Assembly (NCBI GenBank): GCA_947846985.1
Contig: CANTUZ010000002.1
Location: 53,648,885 to 53,712,884, forward strand
From: Fratercula arctica
Taxonomy: Eukaryota; Chordata; Aves; Charadriiformes; Alcidae
Reading direction: 5' to 3'
Length of the DNA stretch: 64,000 nt
Part shown: piece after piece, positions 1 through 11,992 of the stretch
Layout of the letters: every line of letters starts with the position of its first letter
Position numbering within the stretch: the first letter of the stretch is position 1
The notes under the pieces: model-generated
The model's input: only the letters and a program-made list of their open reading frames with translations
Databases searched by the model: none
What the model was told of the DNA's origin: nothing
Made by a program: the position numbers and the translations under genes

Positions 1-55
1 ACTGTTTTTGACACCACATCTATGTGTTATGGCTTCCTTGGTGTGTTCAAAACAG
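1..55 (+). CDS. DPY19L1: DPY19L1 coding exon (partial, 5' end outside window)
   Basis: Reading from base 2 gives LFLTPHLCVMASLVCSKQ, a hydrophobic membrane segment matching the DPY19L1 family just before LFGWLFCK. The exon ends at CAG followed by the donor GTAAGG and joins the next exon in phase 0. Its upstream border lies before the window. Confidence 0.85.
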
Positions 56-2158
56 GTAAGGTCTTTTTTTAATCGTGTAGCTATCTTAGTACTTATAGTA
101 TTATTGTCCTAAAGCAAATTTCTGTGTGTCTAATTCCTGAATCTGAGTGTACCAGTTAAAAATAAACCAGATTATGTTGCCTGTTGAAAAATATGATTAC
201 ACAAGTTCCATTCTCCCCTCTCCCCAAATAAAGCAAATGTCTTGTTTTATGCGACTTGTCCAATTGCATTATTATACAAGTTAATATGCAGTGTATTGAG
301 CTTGAGCACAGGGAGACGTGCACTGGATTTTGCTATATTTACACACTCCTATGCCATTGCAAGATTTTTATTGACTCTTAATTTTATCCAGTGTTTGATT
401 TTGTTTACACTGTGTTTTCACAGCTCTTTAGAGTTTACTGCCTTGCATATTTTTTGTGTATTTAATTCTTTCCAGAAGTATAGTTTTAAGTCTTGCATGT
501 TGAAAACATTTCAGCCTTAAAAATCAAAAGTCATATGCCTAACTCAAATTTAATTTTCCTAACTTGAAATCATCCATAACATAAAATGTTACTAGATTTT
601 CTCCAGATATAGAAGATCTTAGAATTGTCTTCCCATGTTTTAGTACCTGTGTTTTTGGGAAGTGAACTAGATTGAATCTGTATGTAAATAGCTGTTTTAG
701 AAGCTCTGCAGTTGCAGCAAAAGTAGGGTAGGTAGTCCTTTGTCTGGGAAGCAGACGGGGGGGTAGATTGAAAACTGTCCGAACGGCTGGGACCAGACAG
801 GTGTGATCAGTGGTACGAAGTCTGATTGAAGGCCAGTAACTAGTGAATTGATATAAAAACCATATGAGGAACAGCATCCCAGAGAAGACATGCTTCTTTT
901 ACATTGCGTATATGTTTGACCATTCTAGGGTCTTTATGTTAAGAAAATTGTGGTAAATTTAGATACTTCAAACATTAATGAGTTTTTATAAAAGCATCAT
1001 AGGAATGTGATTTTCTTTGATTTGAAAAGCCATGGAACTCACTAAAGAGTTCCAAAGTTCTAACGTGTTCTTGATTTTTGCAACTGTTGGTGAAAAGGTT
1101 TGCTCGTGTAGAGCAGCGTACAAATGAATTCATTTCCCTTCATCCTTCCAGACCTATGCAGTGGTCAGGCGTATTTGGTATATTAAGTTTCCCTGGACAG
1201 TGTTGCTGTTCTTGCTAGAGTGTTTATCTAAAGTCTTTGAGGATGAGAGTAGAGTACACTGTATTTTTGGAGAGGTGGCGTGAGAGTTTTTGTAATCTAA
1301 AGTAGGTTACAATTCGTTTATAACAAAGATAACATATGCTACCTAATTGGTGTAGTCAGCCCTGGTGTGAGGTTTTACTGTGAAATTTTATTTTATCATT
1401 TTATGCTATAATTAAAAAATGGGTAGAGGTACTCTGAATGAAATGTATTTATTTAGTGCAGGTTTGATATTTTTGAAATGTGAAGCCTTACTTCTAATTA
1501 GCAATAGCTTGGAAAAAAAGGTAATTCATACTTCGTCTTATTTAAGGTATAGGTCAGATATGGATGAAGTAAAGTGTTTTTGCTCAAACTAAACTTCAAC
1601 ATAGCAAATTTGGTACTACTTTCTTAACTCCCCATTTCACATATTTATGAGTATTTGCTTAGAGCCTCCAATGAACTTTCTTTAGGAAAAATGCAGAGGC
1701 CATCTTTTTCAGTTCAAGAAAGGGAAGAGTAGGATATAAAGCAACATTAACCTTATATCCCCAAAGTCTTCCTTTCTGATATATTTTTGGAAGTTTGCAG
1801 TACAATCTTTAATGTATATATTACAGCTAGAAACTCTTGATGTAAACAGATAAAATACTGTAAAAGTGCAGTTAGCATTAATGAATCATCTTTACTTGCA
1901 TAACTTGACATTTGAACTACAACTTTAAAAGCTGCCTTAATGTCAATTTTCTTTTTATTGTAGAGTTACAAACGTAATGCCCTACATTCAGTAAACATGA
2001 ATGCTTCTTACGAGGTTTCATTGAAGTTTAGAGGAGAAGCAGTAGCAGAGATGTTTCATATTGTAATATATATTAGGTTCCTTAGAGAAATAAAAATTAA
2101 TTGTGCTGCATACAACGTTAGGGAATTGTTTTGCAATTAACTGATTCTTGCATTTCAG
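56..2158 (+). other. DPY19L1 intron, nothing notable
   Basis: AT-rich intron between two DPY19L1 exons. I see no repeat of a recognisable family, no extra exon and no RNA gene. Confidence 0.7.
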
Positions 2159-2333
2159 TTGTTTGGATGGCTCTTCTGTAAAATCCAGCCCAAAACATTG
2201 GTCTTTGCTATTTTAGCATTGATGGCAATAGAAGGATCAGCAAACCTTCAAACGCAGTGGAACATCATGGGAGAATTTAGCAATTTGCCACAGGAGGAAC
2301 TTTTAGAGTGGATAAAAGTCAATACCAGACAAG
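2159..2333 (+). CDS. DPY19L1: DPY19L1 coding exon, last membrane segment and start of lumenal domain
   Basis: The acceptor is TTTCAG at 2153-2158 and the exon opens with TTG (Leu), which is not a start codon. It encodes LFGWLFCK, a hydrophobic run FAILALMAIEG, then QTQWNI and GEFSNLPQEELLEWIK. It ends one base into an Asp codon before GTAAAC, so it has length 175 and goes from phase 0 to phase 1. Reading through the donor gives a stop shortly after, which supports splicing here. Confidence 0.93.
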
Positions 2334-3265
2334 GTAAACAATTTAATGATGTTCCCCATTTACTGTGAGATGTAACTATAGCACTTGGTATGAATGAGTG
2401 CAGAAGTATTGCTACTATCTGTGGCTTTGCCTTGGGACTGTCTTAAAGCCATGGTTTAGTGACATATACTTGTCCATATAGAAGCTATCTCATGTGAAAA
2501 AAACATTGAAAGCTTGCTTTTTAGACTCCAGGCTACCAGTCTGGAGGTTCTAGCCGCTGGTGTATTATTTCTACAACAAAAGTGTTTTTGCAAAGTCCAA
2601 TTAAAATAGCTTTTTTACTTAAATGACACCGGTCCTGGATGTGGGTCCATGATAATCATTTTGCTAGAAAAGAATTCGAAGTGTGTGGGTTGTGGTTGCA
2701 CCTGTCCTTTTACTAAAATGGGTAAAAGTGTCAGAAAACTTGCTGGAAACAAAGTAATTACCTTTTTAGTATGACAGTGCTTTCCAGCTGAAGTAGACTG
2801 AGATTTCGTTGCTTGTTTAACAATAGTGTAAAAAGTAACAAATAAAAACTTGTTGTCATAATGAATATGTCATATGTTCAAGAAAAATAAGCTGTATTAA
2901 AATCTCTGTTCTTAGATGTTTAGTTATCTAATGACTTAGATTGAGTTCAAGGTTTAAAAAAAAAAAAAGTTATTTTTGGGCATCTCCTATTGGTGTCATG
3001 TAAGGCCTTTTGAAGAAAAGTACCCTACCCTCTTTATGTTTTTCTACAGGATTACTGTTTAGATATTTGAAGATTGCTTCTCTGCTTTTACTGCTCGGGT
3101 CTTCATTTCAAACATGCCTTTGGTCAAACAAGATCAGGCTGGATGGAGCTTTGAGCAACCTGGTCTAGTGGGAGGTGTCCCTGTCCATGGCGGGGGGCTT
3201 GGAACTAGATGAGCTTTAAGGTCCTTTCCAACCCAAACCATTCTGTGATTCATTCTGTATTTCAG
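2334..3265 (+). other. DPY19L1 intron ending in a CR1 fragment
   Basis: AT-rich intron with an A-run near 2956-2968. Its last 140 bases are a CR1 3' fragment that runs up to the splice acceptor. Confidence 0.8.
3122..3258 (+). mobile_element. CR1 LINE, 3' fragment, sense to DPY19L1
   Basis: The fragment carries the conserved CR1 3' region: CTGGATGGAGCTTTGAGCAA, CTGGTCTAGTGGGAGGTGTC, GGAACTAGATGAG, TTTCCAACCCAAACCATTCT and a terminal ATTCTGTG-type repeat. It is strongly 5'-truncated, as most CR1 copies are. Its end lies seven bases before the exon at 3266. Confidence 0.92.
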
Positions 3266-3365
3266 ATGCAGTTTTTGCAGGAGCAATGCCTACAATGGCA
3301 AGTGTTAAATTGTCTACACTTCGTCCTATTGTAAATCATCCTCACTATGAAGATGCAGGATTAAG
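3266..3365 (+). CDS. DPY19L1: DPY19L1 coding exon ([12 protein letters not shown] region)
   Basis: The exon completes the split Asp codon and encodes [15 protein letters not shown] and [11 protein letters not shown], ending AG before the donor GTAAAT. It has 100 bases, entering in phase 1 and leaving in phase 2. The acceptor AG at 3264-3265 is preceded almost directly by the 3' end of a CR1 element. Confidence 0.94.
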
Positions 3366-4766
3366 GTAAATTTCAGAGTTGAGGATTTATTTTTATTTGC
3401 TACTAATTGTCTTAATGTTGGTAATATACAGTAGGAATGGCATCACGTTATATTGTAAAATTTGTTAAAACCTCATAGAACTTGATTTCTTATTTTAGTT
3501 AGATTGACAACACATGCAGTATTTCTTCAGGATTTGTGCTCATCAGAAAGGATATACTGTAGGATAGATATGGCTTCAAACTTATATACAAAAAAAAAAT
3601 CAAAATATAATTATGGAATTGGAATTAATGTGTAATAGTATATCCTTTCTTCATTGTAGTTACTCCTGACATTGTAGACAGACTTGATTTTTTTCTCAAG
3701 ATAGCCAATACAGTTAGTCCTGTTAGCTTTCTGTGATTGGTTGTATTTTTTTCATGATAACATATCTAATTATTGAAATATTGAGACTAATTTGAACTAA
3801 AATTTTGTAATGAAATTACTGAGGTTTTTACTTTGTTATTTTCAAAACCAGGATATTTTTCTAAACTGAAATTGATTTATCTGAAAAGGTCATTAATTTA
3901 TTTTTTCAGTTTTAATATTGCAGCATCATTTTTTGGTAATGTTGTAAAACTGGTTAAAAAAAGACACAACAAGAAAGAGAGGGATAAAGGAGAAAAGGAG
4001 GAAATTAATTTACGTGCCTTATGTCCTTAGTTCTGTGTCTGGCATTTCCTGGCTTTAACTTTTTTAGTCAGCCCTGAATTGGTCAGGCAGTTGGACTTAG
4101 ATGATCATTGTAGGTTCCTTCCAACTGAAATATTCTATTCTGTTCTATTCCTTATTCTAGTCTAACTAAAAAAATACAGGACAAGGCATGTTTGAGGAAA
4201 ATAAGCTGGAGAGGATACAGTATCAGAAAATTAATAGGATTTAACAATGTCATGCTTTGCACAGAGGAGGATATTACTGGGTAATACAAACGGGATCGTG
4301 GTTTACAAGTGATGATTTTGCTCGATTCAGCGTGGGTGGAACATCAGGTCTTGCACTCTGCATTTAAAAACGTCCAAACAAGGGCAATGAGTGTGACCTT
4401 TGGCGGACAGACTGGGCAGATGATTTCTTCTGATCGCTTCCAGATCAAGCAAGGTCATTTCTAGCCTTGAATATTATATGGTGAATGCATTGCTTTGACA
4501 TCTTTACATTTTCTGTTCACAGTAGCCATGGATCTTGTTACAAAGTTGTCTCCTGCTACAGAGAAAACAAAGGGCTTTATAGATTGTTCTTGGAACCATT
4601 GGATTTGTGAAGAACTAGTCACATTAAAGCAAATAGCACTATTAATTTAAACTTTGTTTTAGCCTAGTTGTCTTGTGAAATAAAAAGCCTTGCTGTCCAG
4701 TCTAAAGTTAAAGCTTACACTTTCATGCGATGTTGCTGGCTAACTTTTATATTTCTCTTTTTGAAG
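3366..4766 (+). other. DPY19L1 intron with one CR1 fragment
   Basis: AT-rich intron. Apart from the CR1 fragment at 4070-4150 I see no recognisable element. A 65-codon open frame at 3833-4030 has no family resemblance and is taken as chance. Confidence 0.7.
4070..4150 (+). mobile_element. CR1 LINE, short diverged 3' fragment
   Basis: The CR1 terminal motif is visible: GGACTTAGATGATCATTGTA, GGTTCCTTCCAACTGAAAT, then a run of ATTCT units. The subfamily differs from the copy at 3122 in its ending (ATTCT rather than ATTCTGTG). Confidence 0.8.
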
Positions 4767-4892
4767 GGCCAGAACTAAAATAGTGTATTCCATGTACAGT
4801 CGAAAACCTGCAAAAGAAGTAAAAAGAGAATTGATAAAACTAGGAGTGAATTACTACATTCTGGAAGAGTCATTGTGTGTAAGCAGAAAAAA
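4767..4892 (+). CDS. DPY19L1: DPY19L1 coding exon (KIVYSMYSRK region)
   Basis: The acceptor is TTGAAG and the exon completes an Arg codon. It encodes ARTKIVYSMYSRK, KRELIKLGVNYYILEES and CVSRKK, ending two bases into a Lys codon before GTGAGT. Its 126 bases fit the flanking phases exactly. Confidence 0.94.
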
Positions 4893-5877
4893 GTGAGTAA
4901 TCTCTGTCCTTCTCACAAGAATGATATGCTGCTCAAATATGTAGTCTAAGATTCCTATCAAGTAGTAGTTTTGAAATGTTGAACTGTGCTTTATTAAAAG
5001 TGTCCAAAATACATTTTTGTCCAGCATCTCCAGATATTAATAAGTATAATTCTCTTTACCCACATTAGTAACCTTGTGGTCTTTGTGAAAAAAGCTGTGC
5101 TGTATGTATTTTTAAACTTCACTGTAAAATATAGAAGAGATTCACAAAGGAAATAAGTCATCATTTTCTGATGGCAAGAACAGATGCGTGTGTATAATGA
5201 AAGCCTAGTATGAGTAAAAGGTGCAGAGTAAAAGATAGTTTGAGCACCAAAATATTATTCTAGGCTTCTTTATTTTATTTATGTTTTTGGCCTTTAGAAC
5301 ATTATTAGTTTGGATTTCTTATTTTATTTTCTTTGCATTTAGAATGAAATGAGATGAATCTGTTCTATTTCTTTGCTATTATCTTTGACAAAATAAGGAA
5401 AGTCTCATTAATTCTAACTTTGAAAGATAACTGAACAGGGAATGGATGTTGGTTATTAAAAGACCAAGGCGTTGTTACTTTATTTTTTTTAAAGGTGTTT
5501 TATTTCCTGAGTTTTCTTTAGAAACGTTAGGAGTGTGAACATCACCCTCCATTTTATAGGAAGTTTTAAGGGTCCCTGGTAATGTATATTGTGTAATTTG
5601 TGATGTTTTGTATGCTTTCTCCTCCAAATTAATTATTATTAATTACGTAACCAGAAAAGCAGACAAATTTTACACATTCTCAGTACTATTTTTTAAATTA
5701 CTACTATATTTATTGATTTTGTAATCTGATAAGAATTTCTAGTGTAAAGACAAACTTAAATAAAATATAGATGGCGTGATCAAGTGTTCATGGCGGGGTG
5801 ATATAAAACTGAGTTCAGCGAGCTGTATGTTTTTTGTTGGCATTTCTTCACTTCTCTTTTCTTCATATGTTTTCTAG
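4893..5877 (+). other. DPY19L1 intron, nothing notable
   Basis: AT-rich intron with T-runs and no recognisable repeat, exon or RNA gene. Confidence 0.7.
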
Positions 5878-6034
5878 GCCTGGTTGCAGTATGCCTGAAA
5901 TTTGGGATGTCGAAGATCCTGCTAATAGCGGCAAAATTCCTTTATGTACCCTTATGAGCAAGGATTCGAGGCCATATTTCATCACAGTATTTGAAAATAG
6001 CAATTACAGAGTCTTGAAGATTCCAAAGGAATAA
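5878..6034 (+). CDS. DPY19L1: DPY19L1 terminal coding exon
   Basis: The acceptor is TTTCTAG. The exon encodes PGCSMPEIWDVEDPAN, PLCTLMSKDSRPYF and a C-terminal VLKIPKE followed by TAA at 6032-6034. The ending resembles the human C-terminus in length and in the final charged residues. Confidence 0.94.
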
Positions 6035-7377
6035 CATTTCAATGCAAAGAAACATTAGTCTTTCAACTTTTTAAACTAGTAACTATAAGAATTCTAAATC
6101 AGAAATACCTTTTCTACCAGACTTAAAATGGAAAAATGTGTATTTTATTTTTTACCATTTTAAGTGAATTCTGATTATAGAAATATCTTAAACCTAACAG
6201 TTTGGATTTCTATTTCAGGGTCAGTCCCTTGAGATTTGCTATGCAAATGATTATATGTTTGCACATTTTATTTAACATTGATCCAAAAAGAGTTAAAAGT
6301 AGCTATGGGAAGTAACTCCATTCTCAAAACCAATGATATTGTGAAATGGGACTGTCAGAATGTCTTAGCAAAGCAAATTTGTTTAAAGCCTTGGTGCTAG
6401 CAGCTAGGAACAAAGGAATGGTGCTATAGCATCTGGCACCACATTTCTCATGTCACTTTCATTAGCCATCTCCCTTCTGGACGAGGTCGTACTAGAAATT
6501 CTCTTAAAAGTCACATAGTTTCACTAGTCATATTGGAGAGAAATACATTTTTTTCTTTGAGAGGATTAAGAACATTTGTCATCTTGGATCACTTAACACA
6601 TGCTTTTTAAGCTTGCTTTCGAAATGGAAAAGTTTGTAGGCAAACTTGAAACTTCATTATTTAGGTGCATGTTCTTGGAATCTTATTGATATTAAAAAAG
6701 AAGACTAATAAGGGTAATATTTGCAGTGACCAATAGTTTAGCTTCTCATTGTCCAAGGATTTTCAGCATTCTTATGCATTCAGAATAAGCTCGCATAATA
6801 TACGTGAAATTTTTAAAGGAAAATGCTTTATTCAGGAAAAATCTGTCATAGCCTTAGAAAGATACTAAAATAAATCCTTCACTGCCTTAACTAGATCTTC
6901 AGCGCCTAACTTGATAAGATGCTACTTTCAAAATTTATGCCCTCTTTTCTTTCCCCATGTATTAGATCCTGCCTGAATTTTTATCATCAGCATTAAAGAA
7001 AAACGAAATTTAACCCAGTTGTCATAGGGGTAGAGTCAGTTGTGTGGGTATAATTGCTCCAACGATGTTAGTCTGGTTCAGCAATTTTTCTGTCATCTTG
7101 GTGTCACACCGATATTGTAGGTAACAAAGAATTTAGAGAATTCACTTTCCAAGATACCCAGTGCAAGGACACCCTTTAGGCGTTTAACTGACTTCATAGA
7201 GTTTTTGTATGCTCATTGCCGTTGGCAAGTACCACAGTAATCGTGATTCTACAGTATAAGACTTCTAAAGTCTAATATTTCTCTGTATATCATTCGTGTT
7301 TTGGTTTTGTTTTGGCTTGGTTTCTCTTTTTTTGTTCAAACATCAGTCTATTGATGAGACTGGTCTTTTTAGCCCTA

Positions 7378-7404
7378 ATAGCATCTAGCAATATTAGATG
7401 CTAT
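7378..7404 (+). repeat. Perfect 10-bp inverted repeat in the 3' UTR
   Basis: ATAGCATCTA at 7378-7387 is the exact reverse complement of TAGATGCTAT at 7395-7404, with a seven-base loop. It could form a hairpin in the DPY19L1 mRNA. Confidence 0.75.
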
Positions 7405-7774
7405 AGGAATAGCATCCGTCATGCCTATAACAGTATCAATTAAATGGGAATCTATGAAAAAGTAGTAGTGTAACAACTGTTGAGTATTCTAAGACTTCTT
7501 ATTTTTTTAAAATCTGTTTTATTGAGAGGGTGAGGGAGAATGGCTGAAAATGCATTAGCTTTTTAACTTTTACAGAATAGCTTTTGGAAAAATTTCTATA
7601 AGGAAACTATCACAAAAAGGGCTTTTGGGAAGTCACTTTTTAAAACGTTAATTGAATTCAAGGAAGCGGGGAAAAAATCTTTATATATAAACATTGTGAC
7701 TAGTGTTACAGCACAAAAAGGTACTGTATTTTTATGAAGTTTATGCCAACTGTTGACATGTACTTATGTGGTTA

Positions 7775-7780
7775 AATAAA
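7775..7780 (+). terminator. Candidate poly(A) signal of DPY19L1
   Basis: AATAAA about 1.74 kb after the stop codon, followed by A-rich and then T/GT-rich sequence. An earlier AATAAA at 6869-6874 is a competing site. Confidence 0.45.
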
Positions 7781-8847
7781 AAAAGAAAAAGTTGGAAATT
7801 GTTCTCATGTTTCTGATGGATGTTACATTTCTGTCCTTATGTCTGTTAAACTGACGTTTAATCCAGTTGCCACAGCAGATAGGATTGGAGCTGAACCCTC
7901 AACTAAACAATGCAAGGAAATGCTTCAGATAATTCAACCAAACTCGCACACCTCTTTCCAGCCTTCTTTTTATTTGGAATATCAGTGCAGGAATATGTGA
8001 AAAGACAGTGGGAAGATGTCAAATACGTATTTACATACAAAGTGAACTTGGAAGGCAGTTTAAAATTATTCTCTTTTTGTTCTAAGTATCTGAACTCAGG
8101 TAATCAAGAGCGAAGGCCAAATACTGGTAGAATGAAGAAACATTTGAAAGTTAAGGTTCAAAGATGTGCTTTAGCAAAAACATTCCCCATTTGATGAGGA
8201 GGCTGTTGTTACTGAGTACATGGATGGACCCTGTTTGTAAATTTTCAGCTGATGTTGAGGGATATGATACTGTCCCTCGCTTTGAACTGGTCTTAAACCC
8301 AAATAAATATTGTCATCTAATGTTACGATGATAAAATCTAGTAATGGAAAGATATGAAGTAAAAAATGCGTTATATCATTGTGGGGAAGAAACATGAGAA
8401 TTAATTAATTGGGTATATCATGTTATGAATTTCTTGTCATCTCAGTAATTTGCTCTCACTTCCAAAGGAAAGAATTTGGGTTTAAATAATAAAACACTTT
8501 ACACATGAGGAGCACCTGTGCTTATCACTGCAACTTCAACCAGAAGACAGGAGTTTGAGATGTCTTAGCTCTAGCTGAAGTTGGTTTTCCCTTCGCAAGG
8601 TCCTAATCAATATGTCTGTAAATCAAGTAAGTTCATTTTTAAATATGCACTGGCCTTGGTGTAATTTAGGCACAGGACTGGAATACTTCAGTATCTGAAA
8701 ACAGTCTCTGTTACGTTCTAGTAATACTGGATCATACAGATTTATCTGTTGGAATTTGAAATATTGATAGCTTTGAATGCAGCAAACTTCTTCATTACAA
8801 AGGGCACAATTACAATTCGTTATCAGTCTTCTGATAATTGTGCAAAC

Positions 8848-8919
8848 TAATATTTAATATACCTAAATAATATTTAATATACATAGATAATACTTAATAT
8901 ATATAAATCATATTTAAGA
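8848..8919. repeat. AT-rich tandem repeat, 20-bp unit, about 3.6 copies
   Basis: Units begin at 8848, 8868, 8888 and 8908. The consensus is near TAATATTTAATATACATAAA with a few substitutions per unit. The last unit is partial. Confidence 0.85.
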
Positions 8920-9268
8920 TGGAGACCAAATGAGTCACCTTCGTGAAACAAAGATGCTAAGTCCTATTCCCTGCTGCCTTGCACTTTGTCATTCTCATCT
9001 ACCATTTAAAAAAAATGGCTCGGCTTTTGCCCTTTTTCGCAATTCAGCTTAAACAGTGGAACTAAATCTCTCAGTATCTCTTGGATTTTTCTGATTAAGA
9101 TATCGAGTTCCATAACCTAGAACTCGCTCCAAGATAAGTAAAACTCCTTCAGCAGAAGCAAATAGGTAAGGAAGAGTATAAGCACAGGGCTGTTGAACGC
9201 AATTACAGAATGCTAATTATGCCTTGGGGCCTGTATTTTCAGGTTGCATTTTTGTGTAGTTTCCATGG

Positions 9269-9335
9269 AATCATAGAATCAGGAAAAAGGTGGGAAAAGA
9301 CCTTTAAGATCGAGTTCAACAATATGACGCTGTTG
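9269..9335 (-). mobile_element. CR1 LINE 3' fragment, minus orientation
   Basis: The reverse-complement CR1 terminus is visible as AATCATAGAATCA followed by a diverged GGTGGGAAAAGACCTTTAAG and GAGTTCAACAATATGACGC. The 5' limit is uncertain. Confidence 0.8.
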
Positions 9336-11964
9336 TAACAACCTATAAAAGCTGTTGTTTCGTCTAAATTGCATAATGTGAGGGACTGCAGTAAAACAAC
9401 GTGATATTTTTAAACCCAGAAGAATAAGGTGCTCCCCAGTTGTTTCGGCAGCTGGACGAAGGAATCCAAACCCCAACTGACAATACTGCTTTTCTGTGTA
9501 AGCTTTGTCATTGTGCTGTGAGGAAAGAGTTAGGATGGCAGATGTCGTGTGAAATGAAGACTTTATTGTTTGAATATGGAGTTTAGATGTTTAGGAATAA
9601 TTACCCTTTTGAGTGAAATTAGGACTTGAGGACATAAGATGGCATGCAGAACTTCTGAATCGGAGAACTGGTCAGCTGTGCAGGAGCTGCTTGGGCAGTG
9701 AAACCCCTCAGTGCTATGATAAACAAATTCTCAGCTATAGCTATATGACATAAGCACTGCTATTTCAGTACAAAATCAAATGTTATGGTAAACTGTCGGT
9801 AGCAGAGATTTAAGCTGACCTGTTGGGTTGGAGCAGAGGGGTAGAAGGATTTACAGGGTTAGGCGGAATCTCCTTCCTTCTCAGCAAATTGGCTTCTTTC
9901 TGATCTTGTGCTGTAATTCTCCATTACTGATGATATTGATATAATGTCTGAAGTTGTCAGTTGTTTGAGTGGGTTCATCATGTAGCAGTTCAACAACTTT
10001 ATTACTTCCTATTACAGCATGTATGGAACATTTATTGCCAATAGATTGAGAGATGTGACTAGAACACACAGAGTGAATGACTAATATCGGTTTCATCTCT
10101 GGCTGAGGACTTGGGCAGGTTCTCTGTGGCCAGTCTTTCACCCTGTCAAGATTATCGATGTATAAATTGATTCTGGAGCGCAAGCAACACTTGTGTTGAC
10201 AGTTTGGTGGGAAGGATGAGATCTAGCTCTTAGCCTGAAGCATATGAAAACGGTTACTGGATCTCATTTAAAGGTAATTCTGAGCCTGAAACAGGACAAC
10301 GCCTAACGGGAAAAGCTCTGTCCTGTTGATGTTCATCTGAAAGGACACCCAAGCTGATTCTTCAGACTTCACCAAGCTTATTTTCAAAGCCGGTGCACCA
10401 AATTTTTACTTTCCTTGCTAATTATTGCTGTGTTTAGACACCTGAGCAGCAGCATCTTCATGTTACTGAGCAACTGGTTGCTCGGCTTCTCCGGCAAGTC
10501 CCTAGAGCGTCCTAGGATGCAGTTAGCAAATGTTATTTGCAAGCAGTTAGTGTTTTGTTGTGGATATCTCTGCCTGAGCTCTGCTAAAAATCCTAGCCTC
10601 CTATGAAATACTGGCTTTTGTAGTTTAACTGTTTCTAGAAGTCCAACTTTTTTAATCTTAGCTAAAGAAACATAGCAAATACCCCAGAGTGGGATGCCTC
10701 CTTTTTTTTTTGCTGAATTAGCTATATGATGGTGCTTGAATTACTGCCTTGCTTTTTTTTTTTATTTTGGTTATGAAAACATAATGCATCTATATTTGGA
10801 GAAGTTAATCTTCCACTGCTCATAAAAATAAGCTGAAGTTAGAATCAAGCTTAGTAGCTGGGCAGAGTAGAAATTTTCGTATACCTGAAGCATTTCAAAG
10901 GCCATTCAGCTCAAAACACAAATTGTATAAAAGCGCTAGGAGTAGGTTTTCCTTAACCTTAGCTTTCCTTCTTCTAGATGGACTGGACTTAGCTGGAGTT
11001 ACTATGCTACAGGCTGCTGCATACAGGATCTTTGATTTGATACCTTTTGGCCATTTTTGTGTTATTACCTAATTTAAAAGGAATAAATATTTTGAGAAAG
11101 GAGAAATGGCAACAAGATGATCAAAAGTAAGTTGTATTTCACAACTTCCTTATTAGGCGCGTTAATCCTAGAGTTTACTACCCTCAATGCTTAAAATCCA
11201 TCAAATGTTACTCAGCAAGTGGTGCTGTCAGAATCTGTAACTAATTTTTAAACTAATGAGGTCTTGGCTATTTACTTGAATAGTCGCAGGTTTGTTTCAT
11301 CCATTAGGTTTTTGCCTGAAATAAAAAGGGGTTGTAAAGATGCCTTTGAATTAGGAGCCTGTGACATGAATTGCCTTCCTTTGAACCCTCGACGTGCGAC
11401 TGAATTGATAATTGAATTTAGCGAGAAACCTGTCAGCACTGATGGTTTGTTTTGTAAGATTGCTCTTACACATGAGGAAGTGGCGAAGCAATAAAGTTCG
11501 GATTGAAATAAATTGAAAAGCGTAAATATTTGCAATGTCAAGGTGCAGCGGGATTGCTGAAAGGAAACATGGTTTTAATGAAGTCAGCCTTTATTTGGAA
11601 TGTGTCTTTTCTGGGTTTTTTTTCTGTGTTCTATTTCATCTTCTGCAGTTTCACTTTGATGCTGGGAAATGGGATAAAATGGAACAGAATAGAATTGAGC
11701 AAAATCAAATAGCTGAAACCGAGAAGGTGTTTGTGTCTTCCAAACGTGACCTGTTTTTAGTAAACCTTGTCAAAATGCTTGGCTTATGCCAATGAACTGC
11801 GTGATGGAAGCTGCCCATGTTTCCCGGTATTCCTGTACCGGGGTAGTTTGTCATCATTCTCCATTTATTCATGAGTTAAAAAGAGCCTGGACCTTGTACA
11901 AGGTTAAACCTGGAGTACAAGTTGTCACCAGGATCTCACAGGAAGGGTAACAAGCACAACTGGA

Positions 11965-11992
11965 GAACACACACACACACACACACACACAC
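11965..11992. repeat. AC dinucleotide microsatellite
   Basis: About 14 uninterrupted AC units followed by GTAATTTG. Confidence 0.95.

Larger units (their letters stand above)
1..6034 (+). other. DPY19L1: DPY19L1 gene, 3' part (last five coding exons)
   Basis: DPY19-like proteins are ER multi-pass membrane enzymes that C-mannosylate tryptophans of secretory proteins such as thrombospondin repeats, using dolichol-phosphate-mannose (family knowledge). Five exons join in frame (1-55, 2159-2333, 3266-3365, 4767-4892, 5878-6034) with GT-AG borders and matching phases, giving 203 C-terminal residues and a stop. Recognisable stretches are [81 protein letters not shown] and PGCSMPEIWDVEDPAN. The first part is hydrophobic (last membrane segments); the rest should be the lumenal C-terminal domain. 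The human protein is about 675 residues, so roughly the last 30 percent is here. The paralogue call (L1, not L2, L3 or L4) rests on recalled similarity and on the adjacent convergent NPSR1, as in human 7p14. No frameshift or premature stop is seen. Confidence 0.93.
6035..7800 (+). other. DPY19L1: Probable DPY19L1 3' UTR
   Basis: AT-rich sequence after the stop codon, with several ATTTA motifs and no open frame of interest. Two AATAAA hexamers could end the transcript: 6869-6874 and 7775-7780. The second is followed by a T/GT-rich stretch (about 7800-7825), as expected of a cleavage region, so I favour it. The extent is inferred, not shown. Confidence 0.5.

Noticed and set aside
2159..2161. 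TTG as a start codon of a short protein
   Set aside because: It directly follows a splice acceptor and is the first codon of an internal DPY19L1 exon.
11660..11715. AGAAT-rich stretch resembling a CR1 tail
   Set aside because: There is no adjoining CR1 body sequence, so the similarity rests on a few simple words.
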